NCBI RefSeq assembly: GCF_015476235.1
Contig: NZ_CP064338.1
Location: 2,852,001 to 2,916,000 of the forward strand
Length of the DNA stretch: 64,000 bases
Direction of reading: 5' to 3'
DNA from: Caldimonas thermodepolymerans
GTDB lineage: Bacteria; Pseudomonadota; Gammaproteobacteria; Burkholderiales; Burkholderiaceae_C
Both the position numbers and the translations under genes were made by a program. This document shows positions 36,892 to 45,482 of this stretch, one piece after another; the first letter of the stretch is position 1; the number at the start of each line of letters is the position of its first letter. The notes under the pieces are model-generated. The model was not told the origin of the DNA. It did not search any database and was given only the letters and a program-made list of their open reading frames with translations.

Positions 36892-36951
36892 ATTGTGGAA
36901 AGTTCCCCGCCGCCCGTCAGGGGGAATAACGGGGCAGGAACGGCGCTATTG
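36892..36951 (-). promoter_or_regulatory. FlhDC-like box and -10 for flhB
   Basis: On the minus strand CAATAGCG (36944-36951), a 12-nt spacer and CGTTATTC (36924-36931) form a near-perfect inverted repeat of FlhDC half-sites. ACAAT (36892-36896), 28 nt further, fits a -10 hexamer, 27 nt before the flhB start. This is the best box in the window. Confidence 0.68.
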
Positions 36952-36976
36952 CCGCCACCTGCGGCGGCCGGCCGGC

Positions 36977-37606
36977 TCAGAAGCCGAGGCTGGCAAGCAG
37001 GTCGTCGACCTGCTCCTGGCTGGTCACGACGTCGGTGCGGCCCTCGGGGTTGACCACCGGGCCGTTCAGGAAGGTCTGCTCGACCTTGTGCGCCTGGCCG
37101 GGGGGGGCGGCCTTGAGCAGCAGCGCGACCAGCTGGTCCTCGATGTCGGTGGCCAGCTTGACGACCTTGGCCACCACCTGGCCGGTCAGGTCGTGGAAGT
37201 CCTGCGCGAGCATGATGTCGGTCAGGTACTGGTCGATGCGCGCGGTGGCGGCATCGACGTCGCCGACGAAGTTCATCACGTCGCCGCTGGCCACCGCCTT
37301 GACCGGGTCGGCCACGATGGCCTGGGCGATGTGCCGCGTGCGCGTGGCGATCTGCCCCTGCTCGGCCTTGGCCTGGTCGACCAGGTTCAGCACCTTCTCG
37401 GCCGCCTCGGCGGTCTTGTTCGCGATGTAGTTCAGGCGGCTGCGCGCATCGGGCAGGCTGTCGGTGATTTCGCCCAGCCGCGGCATGAAGCCCAGCTGGG
37501 TCAGCGTGTCGTGCAGCTGGCGCGTCATCTCGCCCAGCTGCTGGAAGACTTCCGGCGAGGTGACACCGCCGGCAGTGCCGTCCGGCATGGAATCGTCGCG
37601 CTTCAT
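36977..37606 (-). CDS. cheZ: CheY-P phosphatase CheZ
   Basis: 209 aa. Dephosphorylates CheY-P to end the tumble or reversal signal. The long helical hairpin contains the catalytic motif AQDFHDLTGQVV, with Asp139 and Gln143 matching the E. coli D143/Q147 pair. The C-terminal tail QEQVDDLLASLGF is the conserved CheY-binding peptide. The start ATG at 37606 follows cheY by 15 nt. It is in the motA-motB-cheY-cheZ series. Confidence 0.96.
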   Translation of the reverse strand: MKRDDSMPDGTAGGVTSPEVFQQLGEMTRQLHDTLTQLGFMPRLGEITDSLPDARSRLNYIANKTAEAAEKVLNLVDQAKAEQGQIATRTRHIAQAIVADPVKAVASGDVMNFVGDVDAATARIDQYLTDIMLAQDFHDLTGQVVAKVVKLATDIEDQLVALLLKAAPPGQAHKVEQTFLNGPVVNPEGRTDVVTSQEQVDDLLASLGF

Positions 37607-37621
37607 CTCATGCCACCTTTC

Positions 37622-38014
37622 TCACTTGCCCTGCTTCTGGAGGATCTTCAGGACCTTCTCCTCCAGCGTGGCCTTCGTGAACGGCTTCACGATGTAGCCG
37701 GCCGCCCCGCCCTGCGCCGCGCGCACGATGTCTTCCTTGCGCGCCTCGGCCGTGACCATCAGCACCGGCAGGTGCTTGAGCGACTCGTCCTGCTTGATCT
37801 GCTCGAGCAGCTCGAAGCCGTTCATGTTGGGCATGTTGATGTCGCTGACGACGAAGTCGAAGTTGCCGTTGCGCAGCATCTGCAGCGCCGCCACGCCGTC
37901 CTCGGCTTCTTCCGCGTTGTTGTAGCCGATTTCCTTCAGCAGGCCGCGCAGGATGCGACGCATGGTCGAGAAGTCGTCGACGATGAGGAACTTGGTGTCG
38001 GCGGCAGTGCTCAT
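37622..38014 (-). CDS. cheY: Chemotaxis response regulator CheY
   Basis: 130 aa single receiver domain. [13 protein letters not shown] supplies the acidic pair, [15 protein letters not shown] the phospho-Asp (about D58), [10 protein letters not shown] the conserved Thr/Ala, and [14 protein letters not shown] the conserved Lys. This is the enteric-type CheY that binds the motor switch. It is adjacent to cheZ and follows motB. A second CheY is encoded at 62.0 kb. Confidence 0.95.
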   Translation of the reverse strand: MSTAADTKFLIVDDFSTMRRILRGLLKEIGYNNAEEAEDGVAALQMLRNGNFDFVVSDINMPNMNGFELLEQIKQDESLKHLPVLMVTAEARKEDIVRAAQGGAAGYIVKPFTKATLEEKVLKILQKQGK

Positions 38015-38050
38015 GGACGGTTTCCTGGATGAAATGGCGAATTGCCGGGG

Positions 38051-39010
38051 TTATCGGCCGACCGGCGCGGGACTTGAGGGACGGATGTCGGGAATGCCGG
38101 GCAGCGGATAGGCGGGCAGGTCCTCGGGGCTGACGTCGCCGCCCTGCGCGTGGCGCTCCTCGGCCTCCTGGTTCATCACGATGATGCTGATGCGCCGGTT
38201 GGCCGGATTCATCGGGTCGTCCTTGTCCAGCAGCGCGCTCGAGGCCAGGCCCAGCACGCGCACCACCTGGTCCTCGCGCAGCCCGCCGGCGATCAGTTCG
38301 CGGCGCGAGGCGTTGGCGCGGTCGGCCGACAGCTCCCAGTTGCTGTAGCCGCGCTCGCCGCTGCTGTACGGCGCCGCGTCGGTGTGGCCGGCCAGCGTGA
38401 CCTTGTTCTCGACCTCCCCGAGCGACTTGCCGACCTCGCGCAGGATCGCGCGCATGTAGTCCTTCACCAGCGCGCTGCCGGTGTCGAACATGGGCCGGTT
38501 CTGGGCATCGAAGATCAGGATGCGCAGGCCGTCGGTCGTGACGTCCAGGCGGATCTGCGACAGGTACGGTCCCAGTTGCGGGTTGCTGCGCAGCGCCTGC
38601 TCGATGCGCAGCTTGAGCTGCTCCATGCGCTGGGCTTCCAGGCGCCGCTGGTGCTCCTTGAGCGCCTGCAGGTTGACCGTCTTGCGACGCGCGTCGATGT
38701 CGCCCATCTTGACCTGGCCGGTGGTGCGCGACAGGTCGGTGCCGCCGCCCTTGATCACGTGCGACGAGTCGCCCGAGCCGCTGCCGCCTCCGAGCAGCGA
38801 CACCTTGAGCGGCGAGTTGAAGTAGTCGGCGATGCCCTTGCGGTCGCCCTCGGTGGTGGAGCCGAGCAGCCACATCAGCAGGAAGAACGCCATCATCGCC
38901 GTCACGAAGTCGGCGTAGGCGATCTTCCAGGCCCCCACGTGGTGGGCCGGGGCTGCCTTGCGCACGCGCTTGACGATGATCGGCTGGAGCTTCTTCGAGT
39001 CGGCGGCCAT
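38051..39010 (-). CDS. motB: Flagellar stator protein MotB
   Basis: 319 aa. Stator subunit anchored to peptidoglycan. A single membrane helix near the N-terminus (YADFVTAMMAFFLLMWLLG) contains the conserved proton-accepting Asp34. The C-terminal OmpA-like domain (LILIFDAQNRPMF region; LAGHTDAAPYSSGERGYSNW; ELSADRANASRREL) binds peptidoglycan. The C-tail is Pro-rich. It follows motA by 16 nt in a motA-motB-cheY-cheZ order. Confidence 0.95.
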   Translation of the reverse strand: MAADSKKLQPIIVKRVRKAAPAHHVGAWKIAYADFVTAMMAFFLLMWLLGSTTEGDRKGIADYFNSPLKVSLLGGGSGSGDSSHVIKGGGTDLSRTTGQVKMGDIDARRKTVNLQALKEHQRRLEAQRMEQLKLRIEQALRSNPQLGPYLSQIRLDVTTDGLRILIFDAQNRPMFDTGSALVKDYMRAILREVGKSLGEVENKVTLAGHTDAAPYSSGERGYSNWELSADRANASRRELIAGGLREDQVVRVLGLASSALLDKDDPMNPANRRISIIVMNQEAEERHAQGGDVSPEDLPAYPLPGIPDIRPSSPAPVGR

Positions 39011-39026
39011 GGTCGTTGCCTTCGGC

Positions 39027-39902
39027 TCAGCGGCGCGCCTCGGCGCGGCGGCCCTTCACGTGGCCCTCCAGCTCGGCAAAGCTGGGCCTTTCGGTGGAGT
39101 ACAGCACCTTGCGCCCGAACTCCACGGCCACCTGCGGCGCGTAGCCCTGCATGCTCGCCAGCAGCGTGGTCTTGATGCACTGCAGTTCCTTGCTGCTTTC
39201 GTCGATCTTCTGCTCCAGCAGCCCGGCGATCGGCTCGACCACCGCATAGGCCAGCAGGATGCCGAGGAAGGTCCCGACCAGCGCCGAGCCGATCATCGCC
39301 CCCAGCACCGCCGGCGGCTGGCCGACCGAGCCCATGGTGTTGACCACGCCCAGCACCGCGGCGACGATGCCGAACGCCGGCAGGCCGCCGGCCACGCGCA
39401 TCAGCGCCGCGGCCGGGGCATGCGCTTCCTGGTGGTGCGTCTCGATCTCGCTGTCCATCAGCGACTCGATCTCGTGGGCATTGAGGTTGCCCGAGACCAT
39501 CATGCGCAGGTAGTCGGTGACGAACTCGACCACCTTGGGGTCGCGTCCCACCGTCGGGTACTTCTGGAACAGCGGCGACTCGTGCGGCGCATCGACGTCC
39601 TTCTCGATCGCCATCAGCCCTTCCTTGCGCGCCTTCTGCAGGATCTCGTACAGCAGCGCCATCAGCTCCATGTAGCGGGCCTTGGTGTACTTGGAGCCCT
39701 TCAGCAGCTTGGGCAGGGCGGCAAAGGTCGCCTTGATGACCTTGGGCTGGTTGCTGACGATGAACGCCCCGAAGGCACCGCCGCCGATGACCAGGATCTC
39801 GGTGGGCAGGGCGGCCAGCACCACCGCCATGTTGCCGCCGTGGATGATGAACCCGCCGAAGATGCAGCCGAGCGCCACGATGTAGCCGAGGATCACTAAC
39901 AT
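39027..39902 (-). CDS. motA: Flagellar stator protein MotA
   Basis: 291 aa. Channel subunit of the proton-driven stator. Four membrane helices: two N-terminal (IVALGCIFGGFIIHGG; MAVVLAALPTEILVIGGGAF) and two later (GLPAFGIVAAVLGVVNTMG; LVGTFLGILLAYAVVEP), with a cytosolic loop between them (about 70-165) that carries charged residues contacting FliG. Length matches the long proteobacterial MotA. A sigma-28-like promoter lies about 80 nt upstream. Confidence 0.95.
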   Translation of the reverse strand: MLVILGYIVALGCIFGGFIIHGGNMAVVLAALPTEILVIGGGAFGAFIVSNQPKVIKATFAALPKLLKGSKYTKARYMELMALLYEILQKARKEGLMAIEKDVDAPHESPLFQKYPTVGRDPKVVEFVTDYLRMMVSGNLNAHEIESLMDSEIETHHQEAHAPAAALMRVAGGLPAFGIVAAVLGVVNTMGSVGQPPAVLGAMIGSALVGTFLGILLAYAVVEPIAGLLEQKIDESSKELQCIKTTLLASMQGYAPQVAVEFGRKVLYSTERPSFAELEGHVKGRRAEARR

Positions 39903-39979
39903 GATCGTTGTTCTTTCCGAGGTGCTTCGTCCCGAACCGGGAGGTGGCCGGTGGCCCCTTGTTGCTTCACATATTCCTT

Positions 39980-40006
39980 ATCGGCGTCCCGGCAGGCATC
40001 TTGAGC
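39980..40006 (-). promoter_or_regulatory. Sigma-28-like promoter for motA
   Basis: On the minus strand TCAA (40003-40006, in context TCAAGATG), a 15-nt spacer and GCCGATAA (39980-39987, perfect -10) match the FliA consensus, with TCAA in place of TAAA. It lies 78 nt before the motA start codon and is likely to drive motA-motB-cheY-cheZ. Confidence 0.75.
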
Positions 40007-40022
40007 AAGCGGCCCGCCGCGC

Positions 40023-40769
40023 TCAGGCGCCGTCGGCCGACATCATCCGGCGTCGCTTCTGCGTCTGGTCGATGTAGCGCTGCAGGGTGCGCAGCGACTC
40101 ACCGTCCATGTTCTCGATCTCGCAGCCCACGCGTACGCCGGCGGCCTGGCCGTTCATCGACGTGACGTGCACGACGCGCAGCATCGCCTTGAGCTGCGTC
40201 TGCGCGTCCAGGCCGATGACCACGCCGTCGATCTGCAACCCCGGCTCCAGCGCCGGCTGGCCGGCCGGCTGGAACAGCGCGATGCCGGTGATGCTGACGT
40301 CGATCACGCGCAGGGTCAGCTCGCCGTCGGCTGCGGCCGGATGGCGCAGCCGCACGTGCGGCGTGGCATTGCGCAGCGGCTGCACGCGGTAGGCGTGGCG
40401 CCGCTGGAAGCGGTACAGCTCGTGGGGATAGCGGCAGTTCAGGGCGCTCGCGCCGTCGCTCGCATGCACGTGCACCAGGCCGGCGACGTCGAACTGGATC
40501 TTGACGTCGTCCAGGTAGCTCACCGCGACCGCGTCCTCCGCGTCCAGCAGCCGGTCGATCTGCGGATCGCGGCTGTCGGCGCCGAAGCGCACGACGCCCT
40601 GGGCCTTGTCGACCTCCCACAGCGTCGTGGTGTAGCTGATGCCGTCGGCGGTGGCGATCGTCACGAGCACGCGCTGCTCGGCCATCTGCCTCAGCAGGGC
40701 ATGCACCTCGTAAGGGTCGAAGACCCGGAAGTCGTCGAGGCCTTCCGGGTCCGGGAACAGCGTGCTCAT
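40023..40769 (-). CDS. ycgR: YcgR-like PilZ flagellar brake protein
   Basis: 248 aa. An N-terminal YcgR domain (about 15-115) precedes a PilZ domain (about 120-235). PilZ c-di-GMP contacts are present: RRHAYR (R124 and R128) and DVSITGIAL. In enterics YcgR-c-di-GMP acts at the motor to slow rotation and bias the switch. The ATG at 40769 follows the fliT-like stop by 27 nt, so this gene is in the fliD-fliS-fliT series. It connects the c-di-GMP enzymes at the left end to motility, by inference. Confidence 0.93.
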   Translation of the reverse strand: MSTLFPDPEGLDDFRVFDPYEVHALLRQMAEQRVLVTIATADGISYTTTLWEVDKAQGVVRFGADSRDPQIDRLLDAEDAVAVSYLDDVKIQFDVAGLVHVHASDGASALNCRYPHELYRFQRRHAYRVQPLRNATPHVRLRHPAAADGELTLRVIDVSITGIALFQPAGQPALEPGLQIDGVVIGLDAQTQLKAMLRVVHVTSMNGQAAGVRVGCEIENMDGESLRTLQRYIDQTQKRRRMMSADGA

Positions 40770-40796
40770 GTCGCGTGGGGGCGGCGCGCGCCCGGA

Positions 40797-41147
40797 TCAG
40801 TGGATGGACTTGGGCGTGCCGGCGAGCAGCCGGTCGAGGTCCTCGAGCCACGGCTCGGCCAGGTAGCGGATCTGCGCGTCGTTGTGCAGGATGCGGCGCA
40901 TGATGCGGCCCTTGACCTTGGCCTCCTCGGGCGCCAGCTCGCGCTGCGACGCGGCATGCTTGAGCTGGGAGATCAGCACGGCACAGGCGCCCTCGAGCTT
41001 GACGACGCGGTCCCAGTCGCCGTTGCGCGCGGCCTGCAGCATGTCTTCGCTCGCCTGCTCCAGAGCTTCGTAGAAGCCCAGCAGCGCCTTCTCTTCCATC
41101 GTCATCTCCAGGTGGGGCGCGGGCGCCACGGTCGTCACTCGTTGCAT
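40797..41147 (-). CDS. fliT: FliT-like export chaperone
   Basis: 116 aa helical protein directly after fliS. FliT is the chaperone for the filament cap FliD and a regulator of FlhDC. The core MEEKALLGFYEALEQASEDM with DWDRVVKLEG resembles the YEALSxxMLxAAxxGxWDxL pattern of FliT. Start choice is uncertain: the ATG at 41147 gives normal length, while the ATG at 41105 has GGAG immediately next to it and would give 102 residues. The frame runs upstream into fliS as a shadow. Confidence 0.78.
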   Translation of the reverse strand: MQRVTTVAPAPHLEMTMEEKALLGFYEALEQASEDMLQAARNGDWDRVVKLEGACAVLISQLKHAASQRELAPEEAKVKGRIMRRILHNDAQIRYLAEPWLEDLDRLLAGTPKSIH

Positions 41148-41161
41148 GGGGGAATCGTCTT

Positions 41162-41575
41162 TCACGCGGCGTGGGGGTGCGGCAGTTTCATGTGGGACCA
41201 GGCATCGAGCAGGCCGGCCAGCAGGTCCTGGCACTCCTTCATCGCCGCCTCGTCGTTGCGCAGGTTGGCGTGGGTCAGCCGCCCGGTGACGTAGACGTAG
41301 AGGCTGTCGAGGTTGCGCGCCAGCTCGCCGCCGTCCTTGTGGTTCAGCGCGGCGCGCAGGCCTTCCTCGACGATGCGCACGGCGCGCCCGATCGCGCGGC
41401 CCTTGGCTTCCACGTCACCACGCTGCAGCGCACCACGGGCCTCGGTGATGGCCGAGACGGCTCCTTCGAACAGCATCGCCACCAGCTTGTGCGGATCGGC
41501 GGTGGTGACGCCGGTTTCCACCTGGATGCGGCCGTATGCAGTCGCCTGGCTTCTGAAGGGTGCGTACATGGTCAT
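41162..41575 (-). CDS. fliS: Flagellin export chaperone FliS
   Basis: 137 aa. Binds newly made flagellin to prevent cytoplasmic polymerisation. A helical bundle with the family start AYGRIQVETGVTTADPHKLV and LFEGAVSAITEARGALQRGD, then SLYVYVTGRLTHANLRND, fits FliS. A second in-frame ATG at 41569 could also start translation. It lies downstream of fliD beyond a terminator-like hairpin, and just before fliT. Confidence 0.93.
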   Translation of the reverse strand: MTMYAPFRSQATAYGRIQVETGVTTADPHKLVAMLFEGAVSAITEARGALQRGDVEAKGRAIGRAVRIVEEGLRAALNHKDGGELARNLDSLYVYVTGRLTHANLRNDEAAMKECQDLLAGLLDAWSHMKLPHPHAA

Positions 41576-41674
41576 TGCTCTCGCGGTTGATCCTCACAGA
41601 TGTGATATCGGTCCGCGCCTGCCCGACTTGAACGAAATCTTTCGCTGCCCTCCATGCCTTCCCCGCAGGGCCCG

Positions 41675-41705
41675 AAAAAGCGAACAGGGCGGAGTTCCGC
41701 CCTGT
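41675..41705 (-). terminator. Rho-independent terminator after fliD
   Basis: On the minus strand a 9-bp stem ACAGGGCGG/CCGCCCTGT with an AACT loop (41705-41684) is followed shortly by TTTTT (41675-41679). It lies 21 nt after the fliD stop, so fliS transcription may depend on readthrough or another promoter. Confidence 0.7.
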
Positions 41706-41726
41706 CTGCCCGATGCCGCAGGCCGC

Positions 41727-43100
41727 TCACTTCGAGTTCGTCTTCGACCAGGCCGTCACCTGCTGCGAGACGTAGTTCGCCAGGCTGTTGAGGCTGCTCA
41801 GGCTTGCGTCCAGGGCCGTGTACTGGCGCAACAGGCGCTGCTGCACCAGCGCCACGCGGTCTTCCAGCCGGTTCTGCTGGTCCTCGTTGCGCTTGATGCT
41901 TTCCTTGAGTCCTTCCGTGCGGGTGCTGATCAGGCCCTCGCTGCTCGTCAGCGCCGCGGCGAGCGAACGGAAACGCTGCGCGAAGCCGTTGTTCTCCGGG
42001 GCCTGTTCGTCCAGGTTGGCGAAGGCCCGGGCCAGCTCGTCGATGTTCTCCAGCGCCTTGGACAGCTTGCTGCTGTTGACGCTGAGCGAGCCGTCGCGCT
42101 GCACCTCCAGCCCCAGGCTGGACAGGTTCGGGAACATCGCCGACGCACCGCTGTCCTGGCGCAGCAGCGTGCGCAGCTGGTTCTGCAGCGTCAGCGTGGC
42201 ACGGTCCCCCTGCAGGGTCCCCGCCGTCTTGGAACCTTCGTCATACTTGGTCTGGGCCGCGATGTAGCTGTTGATGTCGTTGTAGGCTCTGACGAAGCCG
42301 TCGATCGCCTTGCGGATCGATTCGGTATCCAGCGCCACCTTCACCTGCACCGGGCTGCTGGTGACCTGGGTCAGCGTCAGGGTCAGGCCCTCGACCACGT
42401 TGCTCAGCTGGTTCGAAGCCGACTCGATGGCCAGCCCGTTGATGGTGGCCAGGGCGTTCAGCGGCGCCTGGGTCTGCGTCATGCCGCCCGGCACCTGCGG
42501 ATCGTAGGCCAGCGCCTGCAGGCCGGGGTCGCCCGTGGCCTCGATGGTCACGGCATTGGCGACGCCGGTCTCGGTCGCGGTGAACACCAGGCGGGCGCCG
42601 GCCGCGTCCCGCACGATGGACGCGCTGACACCGGCATGGGCCGCGTTGACCTTGTCGCGGATGTCGGCCAGCGTCCCGGCGCCGTCGATCTGCACCTCGA
42701 TGAACGAGCCGTCGCCCTTGGTGAACCTGAGCGTGCCGGTGCCGATCACCGACGAGGTGTCGGCATAGGCCTGGGAGGCCAGCGACTGCGCCTGCGCGAG
42801 CTGCTGGACCTGGATGCTATAGGAGCCGGCAGTCGCCGAGGTGGACGAGGTCACGCCCACCGCGGCATCGCTGCTGGTCGTGGTCGTGCCGCGCCACAGG
42901 CTGAGGTTGGTCAGCTGCGCGGCCGCGTCCCTGAGGTTGGAGGTGTAGCTCTGCAGCAGCCCGAACGACGACAGCTGGGTCGACAGCTTGGACGCCTGCG
43001 ACTTCAGCTGCACGATGGGCTGCCGCTCGAGCGCCACCAGCTGCTCGACGATGCTGGTGACGTCCAGTCCGCTGCCGAGACCGGGAGAAGAGATTGCCAT
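41727..43100 (-). CDS. fliD: Flagellar filament cap protein FliD (HAP2)
   Basis: 457 aa. Caps the filament and guides flagellin insertion. The N-terminus MAISSPGLGSGLDVTSIVEQ, then LVALERQPIVQLKSQASKLS, is diagnostic; the C-terminal coiled coil (QNRLEDRVALVQQRLLRQY, LSSLNSLANYVSQQ) is conserved. The centre is variable. A sigma-28-like promoter lies about 43 nt upstream and a terminator directly downstream. Confidence 0.95.
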   Translation of the reverse strand: MAISSPGLGSGLDVTSIVEQLVALERQPIVQLKSQASKLSTQLSSFGLLQSYTSNLRDAAAQLTNLSLWRGTTTTSSDAAVGVTSSTSATAGSYSIQVQQLAQAQSLASQAYADTSSVIGTGTLRFTKGDGSFIEVQIDGAGTLADIRDKVNAAHAGVSASIVRDAAGARLVFTATETGVANAVTIEATGDPGLQALAYDPQVPGGMTQTQAPLNALATINGLAIESASNQLSNVVEGLTLTLTQVTSSPVQVKVALDTESIRKAIDGFVRAYNDINSYIAAQTKYDEGSKTAGTLQGDRATLTLQNQLRTLLRQDSGASAMFPNLSSLGLEVQRDGSLSVNSSKLSKALENIDELARAFANLDEQAPENNGFAQRFRSLAAALTSSEGLISTRTEGLKESIKRNEDQQNRLEDRVALVQQRLLRQYTALDASLSSLNSLANYVSQQVTAWSKTNSK

Positions 43101-43142
43101 GCGCGCTCCTGGGCAGGTCTTGCTGTGAAGCCTTCCGGGGCC

Positions 43143-43170
43143 TTATCGGCCGCCTGCCGGAAAAACTTGA
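43143..43170 (-). promoter_or_regulatory. Sigma-28-like promoter for fliD
   Basis: On the minus strand TCAA (43167-43170, in context TCAAGTTT, 7 of 8 to the enteric -35), a 16-nt spacer and GCCGATAA (43143-43150, perfect) lie 43 nt before the fliD ATG. The spacer is one base longer than the usual 15. Confidence 0.72.
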
Positions 43171-43229
43171 GGCGGGACGGCCCCGACGACCGGCGCGCGC
43201 GCGCCGACGAGCCTCCCGCCTGTGGAGAA

Positions 43230-44186
43230 TCAGCGCTGCAGCAGCGCCAGCACCTGCTGCGGCAGCTGGTTGGCCTGGGCGACCATCGCGTTGCCGGCCT
43301 GCTGCAGGATCTGGGCACGCGACAGCGCCGCGGTCTCGGCCGCGAAGTCGGCGTCCATGATGCGGCTGCGCGCGGCCGACTGGTTCTCCGCCGCCACCTG
43401 CAGGTTGGCGATCACGTTCTCGAAGCGGTTCTGGATCGCACCGTACTTGGCGCGCTGGTCGTTGACCACGTCCAGCGCCTTGTCGATCACCTTGATGGCG
43501 TTGTCGATTTCTTCACCCACCACCGCGCCGGAAACCGCGGCCGTGTCCGTCCAGCCGCCGATGGCGATGCCGGAGGAGGCGCCGTCCAGGTCGGCGGTGA
43601 AGGCGGTGGCCAGGATCGTGGCCGGGTCGGTGGCGGCGAAGGCACCGGTACCGGTGACCGTGGTAGCGATGCCGTTCAGGTTCTGGCCGGTCAGCACGAT
43701 GTGGTCGGACGCATCGGTGTTGGCGCCCACCTGGTAGACCATCGTCGCCTCGAAGGAGTCCCCGTTCTCGTCGAACAGGCTCTTGCCGTTGAACTTGGAC
43801 GACTCGATGGTGCGCTTGATCTCGTCCTGCAGCTCCCGGAACTCCTTCTGGAGGTTGGCGCGGTCGCCATCGCTGTTGGTCGCGTTGCGCGACTGCACGG
43901 CCAGCTCGCGCATGCGCTGCAGCATGTCGCCGATCTTGCCCAGCGCGCCTTCGGCGGTCTGGGCCAGCGAGATGCCGTCGTTCGCATTGCGAATGGCCAC
44001 GTTCATGCCGCGGATCTGCGCGTTCATGCGCTCGGCGATGGCCAGGCCCGCCGCATCGTCCTTGGCGCTGTTGACGCGCAGGCCCGACGACAGCCGCTGC
44101 ATCGCCGTGCTCAGTGCGGTTTGCGACGAGTTCAGGTTGCGCTGGGCGTTCAGCGAAACGATGTTGGTGTTGATGATCTGAGGCAT
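43230..44186 (-). CDS. fliC: Flagellin (downstream copy)
   Basis: 318 aa. Filament subunit with D0/D1 helices at both ends ([41 protein letters not shown]-terminal [20 protein letters not shown]) and a short central domain, so a small outer surface. It differs from the neighbouring flagellin at many positions in the centre, so it is not an assembly duplicate. Its ribosome site is TAGGAGAG. The upstream region has an FlhDC-like box with an ACAAT -10 and no recognisable sigma-28 promoter, unlike its neighbour. It is separated from the other copy by a terminator. Confidence 0.95.
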   Translation of the reverse strand: MPQIINTNIVSLNAQRNLNSSQTALSTAMQRLSSGLRVNSAKDDAAGLAIAERMNAQIRGMNVAIRNANDGISLAQTAEGALGKIGDMLQRMRELAVQSRNATNSDGDRANLQKEFRELQDEIKRTIESSKFNGKSLFDENGDSFEATMVYQVGANTDASDHIVLTGQNLNGIATTVTGTGAFAATDPATILATAFTADLDGASSGIAIGGWTDTAAVSGAVVGEEIDNAIKVIDKALDVVNDQRAKYGAIQNRFENVIANLQVAAENQSAARSRIMDADFAAETAALSRAQILQQAGNAMVAQANQLPQQVLALLQR

Positions 44187-44256
44187 GGTGGCTCTCCTAC
44201 ACGAATCAAATGCTTGACTCCGGCCTGAGAGCCGGCTCTACCTTCACGGTGGACTC

Positions 44257-44317
44257 ATTGTGGAAGTCTTTCCGTGAGCGATAGGCCTCGATAAGCGATC
44301 CAAACACCCCCCAATTC
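44257..44317 (-). promoter_or_regulatory. FlhDC-like box and -10 upstream of the second flagellin
   Basis: On the plus strand GATAAGCG (44290-44297), a 12-nt spacer and CCCAATTC (44310-44317) match the flgB box, including an identical right half-site. ACAAT (minus strand, 44257-44261) lies 29 nt from the box and 71 nt before the flagellin start. I see no GCCGATAA-type -10 here. Confidence 0.55.
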
Positions 44318-44322
44318 CACGC

Positions 44323-44347
44323 AAAAAAGCCCGGCCAGGGGCCGGGC
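44323..44347 (-). terminator. Rho-independent terminator after the first-transcribed flagellin
   Basis: On the minus strand an 8-bp stem GCCCGGCC/GGCCGGGC with a short CCT loop (44347-44329) is followed by TTTTTT (44323-44328). It lies 45 nt after the stop of the flagellin at 44392, so the second flagellin gene needs its own promoter. Confidence 0.88.
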
Positions 44348-44391
44348 CAGGGGGTTGCCTCCGGCGGGGACGGAGGCACCTGCCGTTGCGA

Positions 44392-45330
44392 TCAGCGCAG
44401 CAGCGCCAGCACCTGCTGAGGCAGCTGGTTGGCCTGCGAGACCATCGCCGTGCCGGCCTGCTGCAGGATCTGGGCTCGCGAGAGGTTGGCCGTCTCGGCG
44501 GCGAAGTCCGCGTCCATGATCCGGCTCTTCGAGGCCGCAGCGTTCTCCACGCTCACCTGCAGCGTCGCGATCACCGCGTCGAAGCGGTTCTGCACGGCAC
44601 CGTACTTGGCACGCTGTTCGTTGACCACGTCCAGCGCCTTGTCGATCACGTCGATCGCGTTGTCGATCTCGTCGCCGGCCGTCGTGGCAGTGTTGCTCCA
44701 GCCACCGATCGCGATGCCGGTCGCGCCCGTGCCGGTCGCGTTGGTCGTGAAGGCGGTCGCCAGGATCTCGGCCGCGTCGGTGCTGGCGGCCGCGGCGCTC
44801 GCGGTGGTGGCCGTGCCCTTCAGGTTCTGCGCCGTCACCTCGATCTTGTCGTAGTCGTTGGTGTTCGCACCGACCTGGAAGGCCATGGTTGCCTCGAACG
44901 TCGAATCGCTCGAGTCGAACAGGCTCTTGCCGTTGAACTTGGACGACTCGATGGTCCGCTGGATTTCAGCTTGAAGTTCTCCAAACTCCTTCTGGAGGTT
45001 GGCACGGTCATCGTCGCTGTTGGTGGCGTTGCGCGACTGCACCGCGAGCTCGCGCATGCGCTGCAGCATGTCGCCGATCTTGCCCAGCGCGCCTTCGGCG
45101 GTCTGGGCCAGCGAGATGCCGTCGTTGGCGTTGCGGATCGCGACGTTCATGCCGCGCACCTGGGCGTTCATGCGCTCGGCGATCGCGAGACCGGCGGCAT
45201 CGTCCTTGGCACTGTTGACGCGCAGGCCCGAAGACAGCCGTTGCATGGCGGTGGCCAGCGAGTTCTGGGTCCCCGACAAGCTCCGCTGCGAGTTCATCGA
45301 GATGATGTTGGTATTGACAGACAAAGCCAT
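44392..45330 (-). CDS. fliC: Flagellin (first-transcribed copy)
   Basis: 312 aa. Filament subunit with conserved D0/D1 helices ([41 protein letters not shown]-terminal [20 protein letters not shown]) and a short variable middle. A strong sigma-28-like promoter lies 153 nt upstream and a terminator 45 nt downstream, so it is monocistronic. It is very close to the neighbouring copy in the D0/D1 parts (for example [17 protein letters not shown] in both) and diverged in the centre. A GT41 glycosyltransferase gene is divergent from it. Confidence 0.95.
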   Translation of the reverse strand: MALSVNTNIISMNSQRSLSGTQNSLATAMQRLSSGLRVNSAKDDAAGLAIAERMNAQVRGMNVAIRNANDGISLAQTAEGALGKIGDMLQRMRELAVQSRNATNSDDDRANLQKEFGELQAEIQRTIESSKFNGKSLFDSSDSTFEATMAFQVGANTNDYDKIEVTAQNLKGTATTASAAAASTDAAEILATAFTTNATGTGATGIAIGGWSNTATTAGDEIDNAIDVIDKALDVVNEQRAKYGAVQNRFDAVIATLQVSVENAAASKSRIMDADFAAETANLSRAQILQQAGTAMVSQANQLPQQVLALLR

Positions 45331-45482
45331 GTTCTAGCTCCTAAAACGTGTATGAACAGCGGCGTTGACCGCCGAATGTTCCTCTGCGAAGCTGTCCTTC
45401 AGGAACGTTCCCTCGGACCGATCTCCTGCCCGGGCCTTCCGGCTCCGGCAGCTTCCGGGTCGCAAGCGGCCCGTTGCACTGC

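Noticed and set aside
43230-45330. Tandem flagellin genes as an assembly duplication
   Set aside because: The centres and both flanks differ strongly, with different promoter regions; they are true paralogues.
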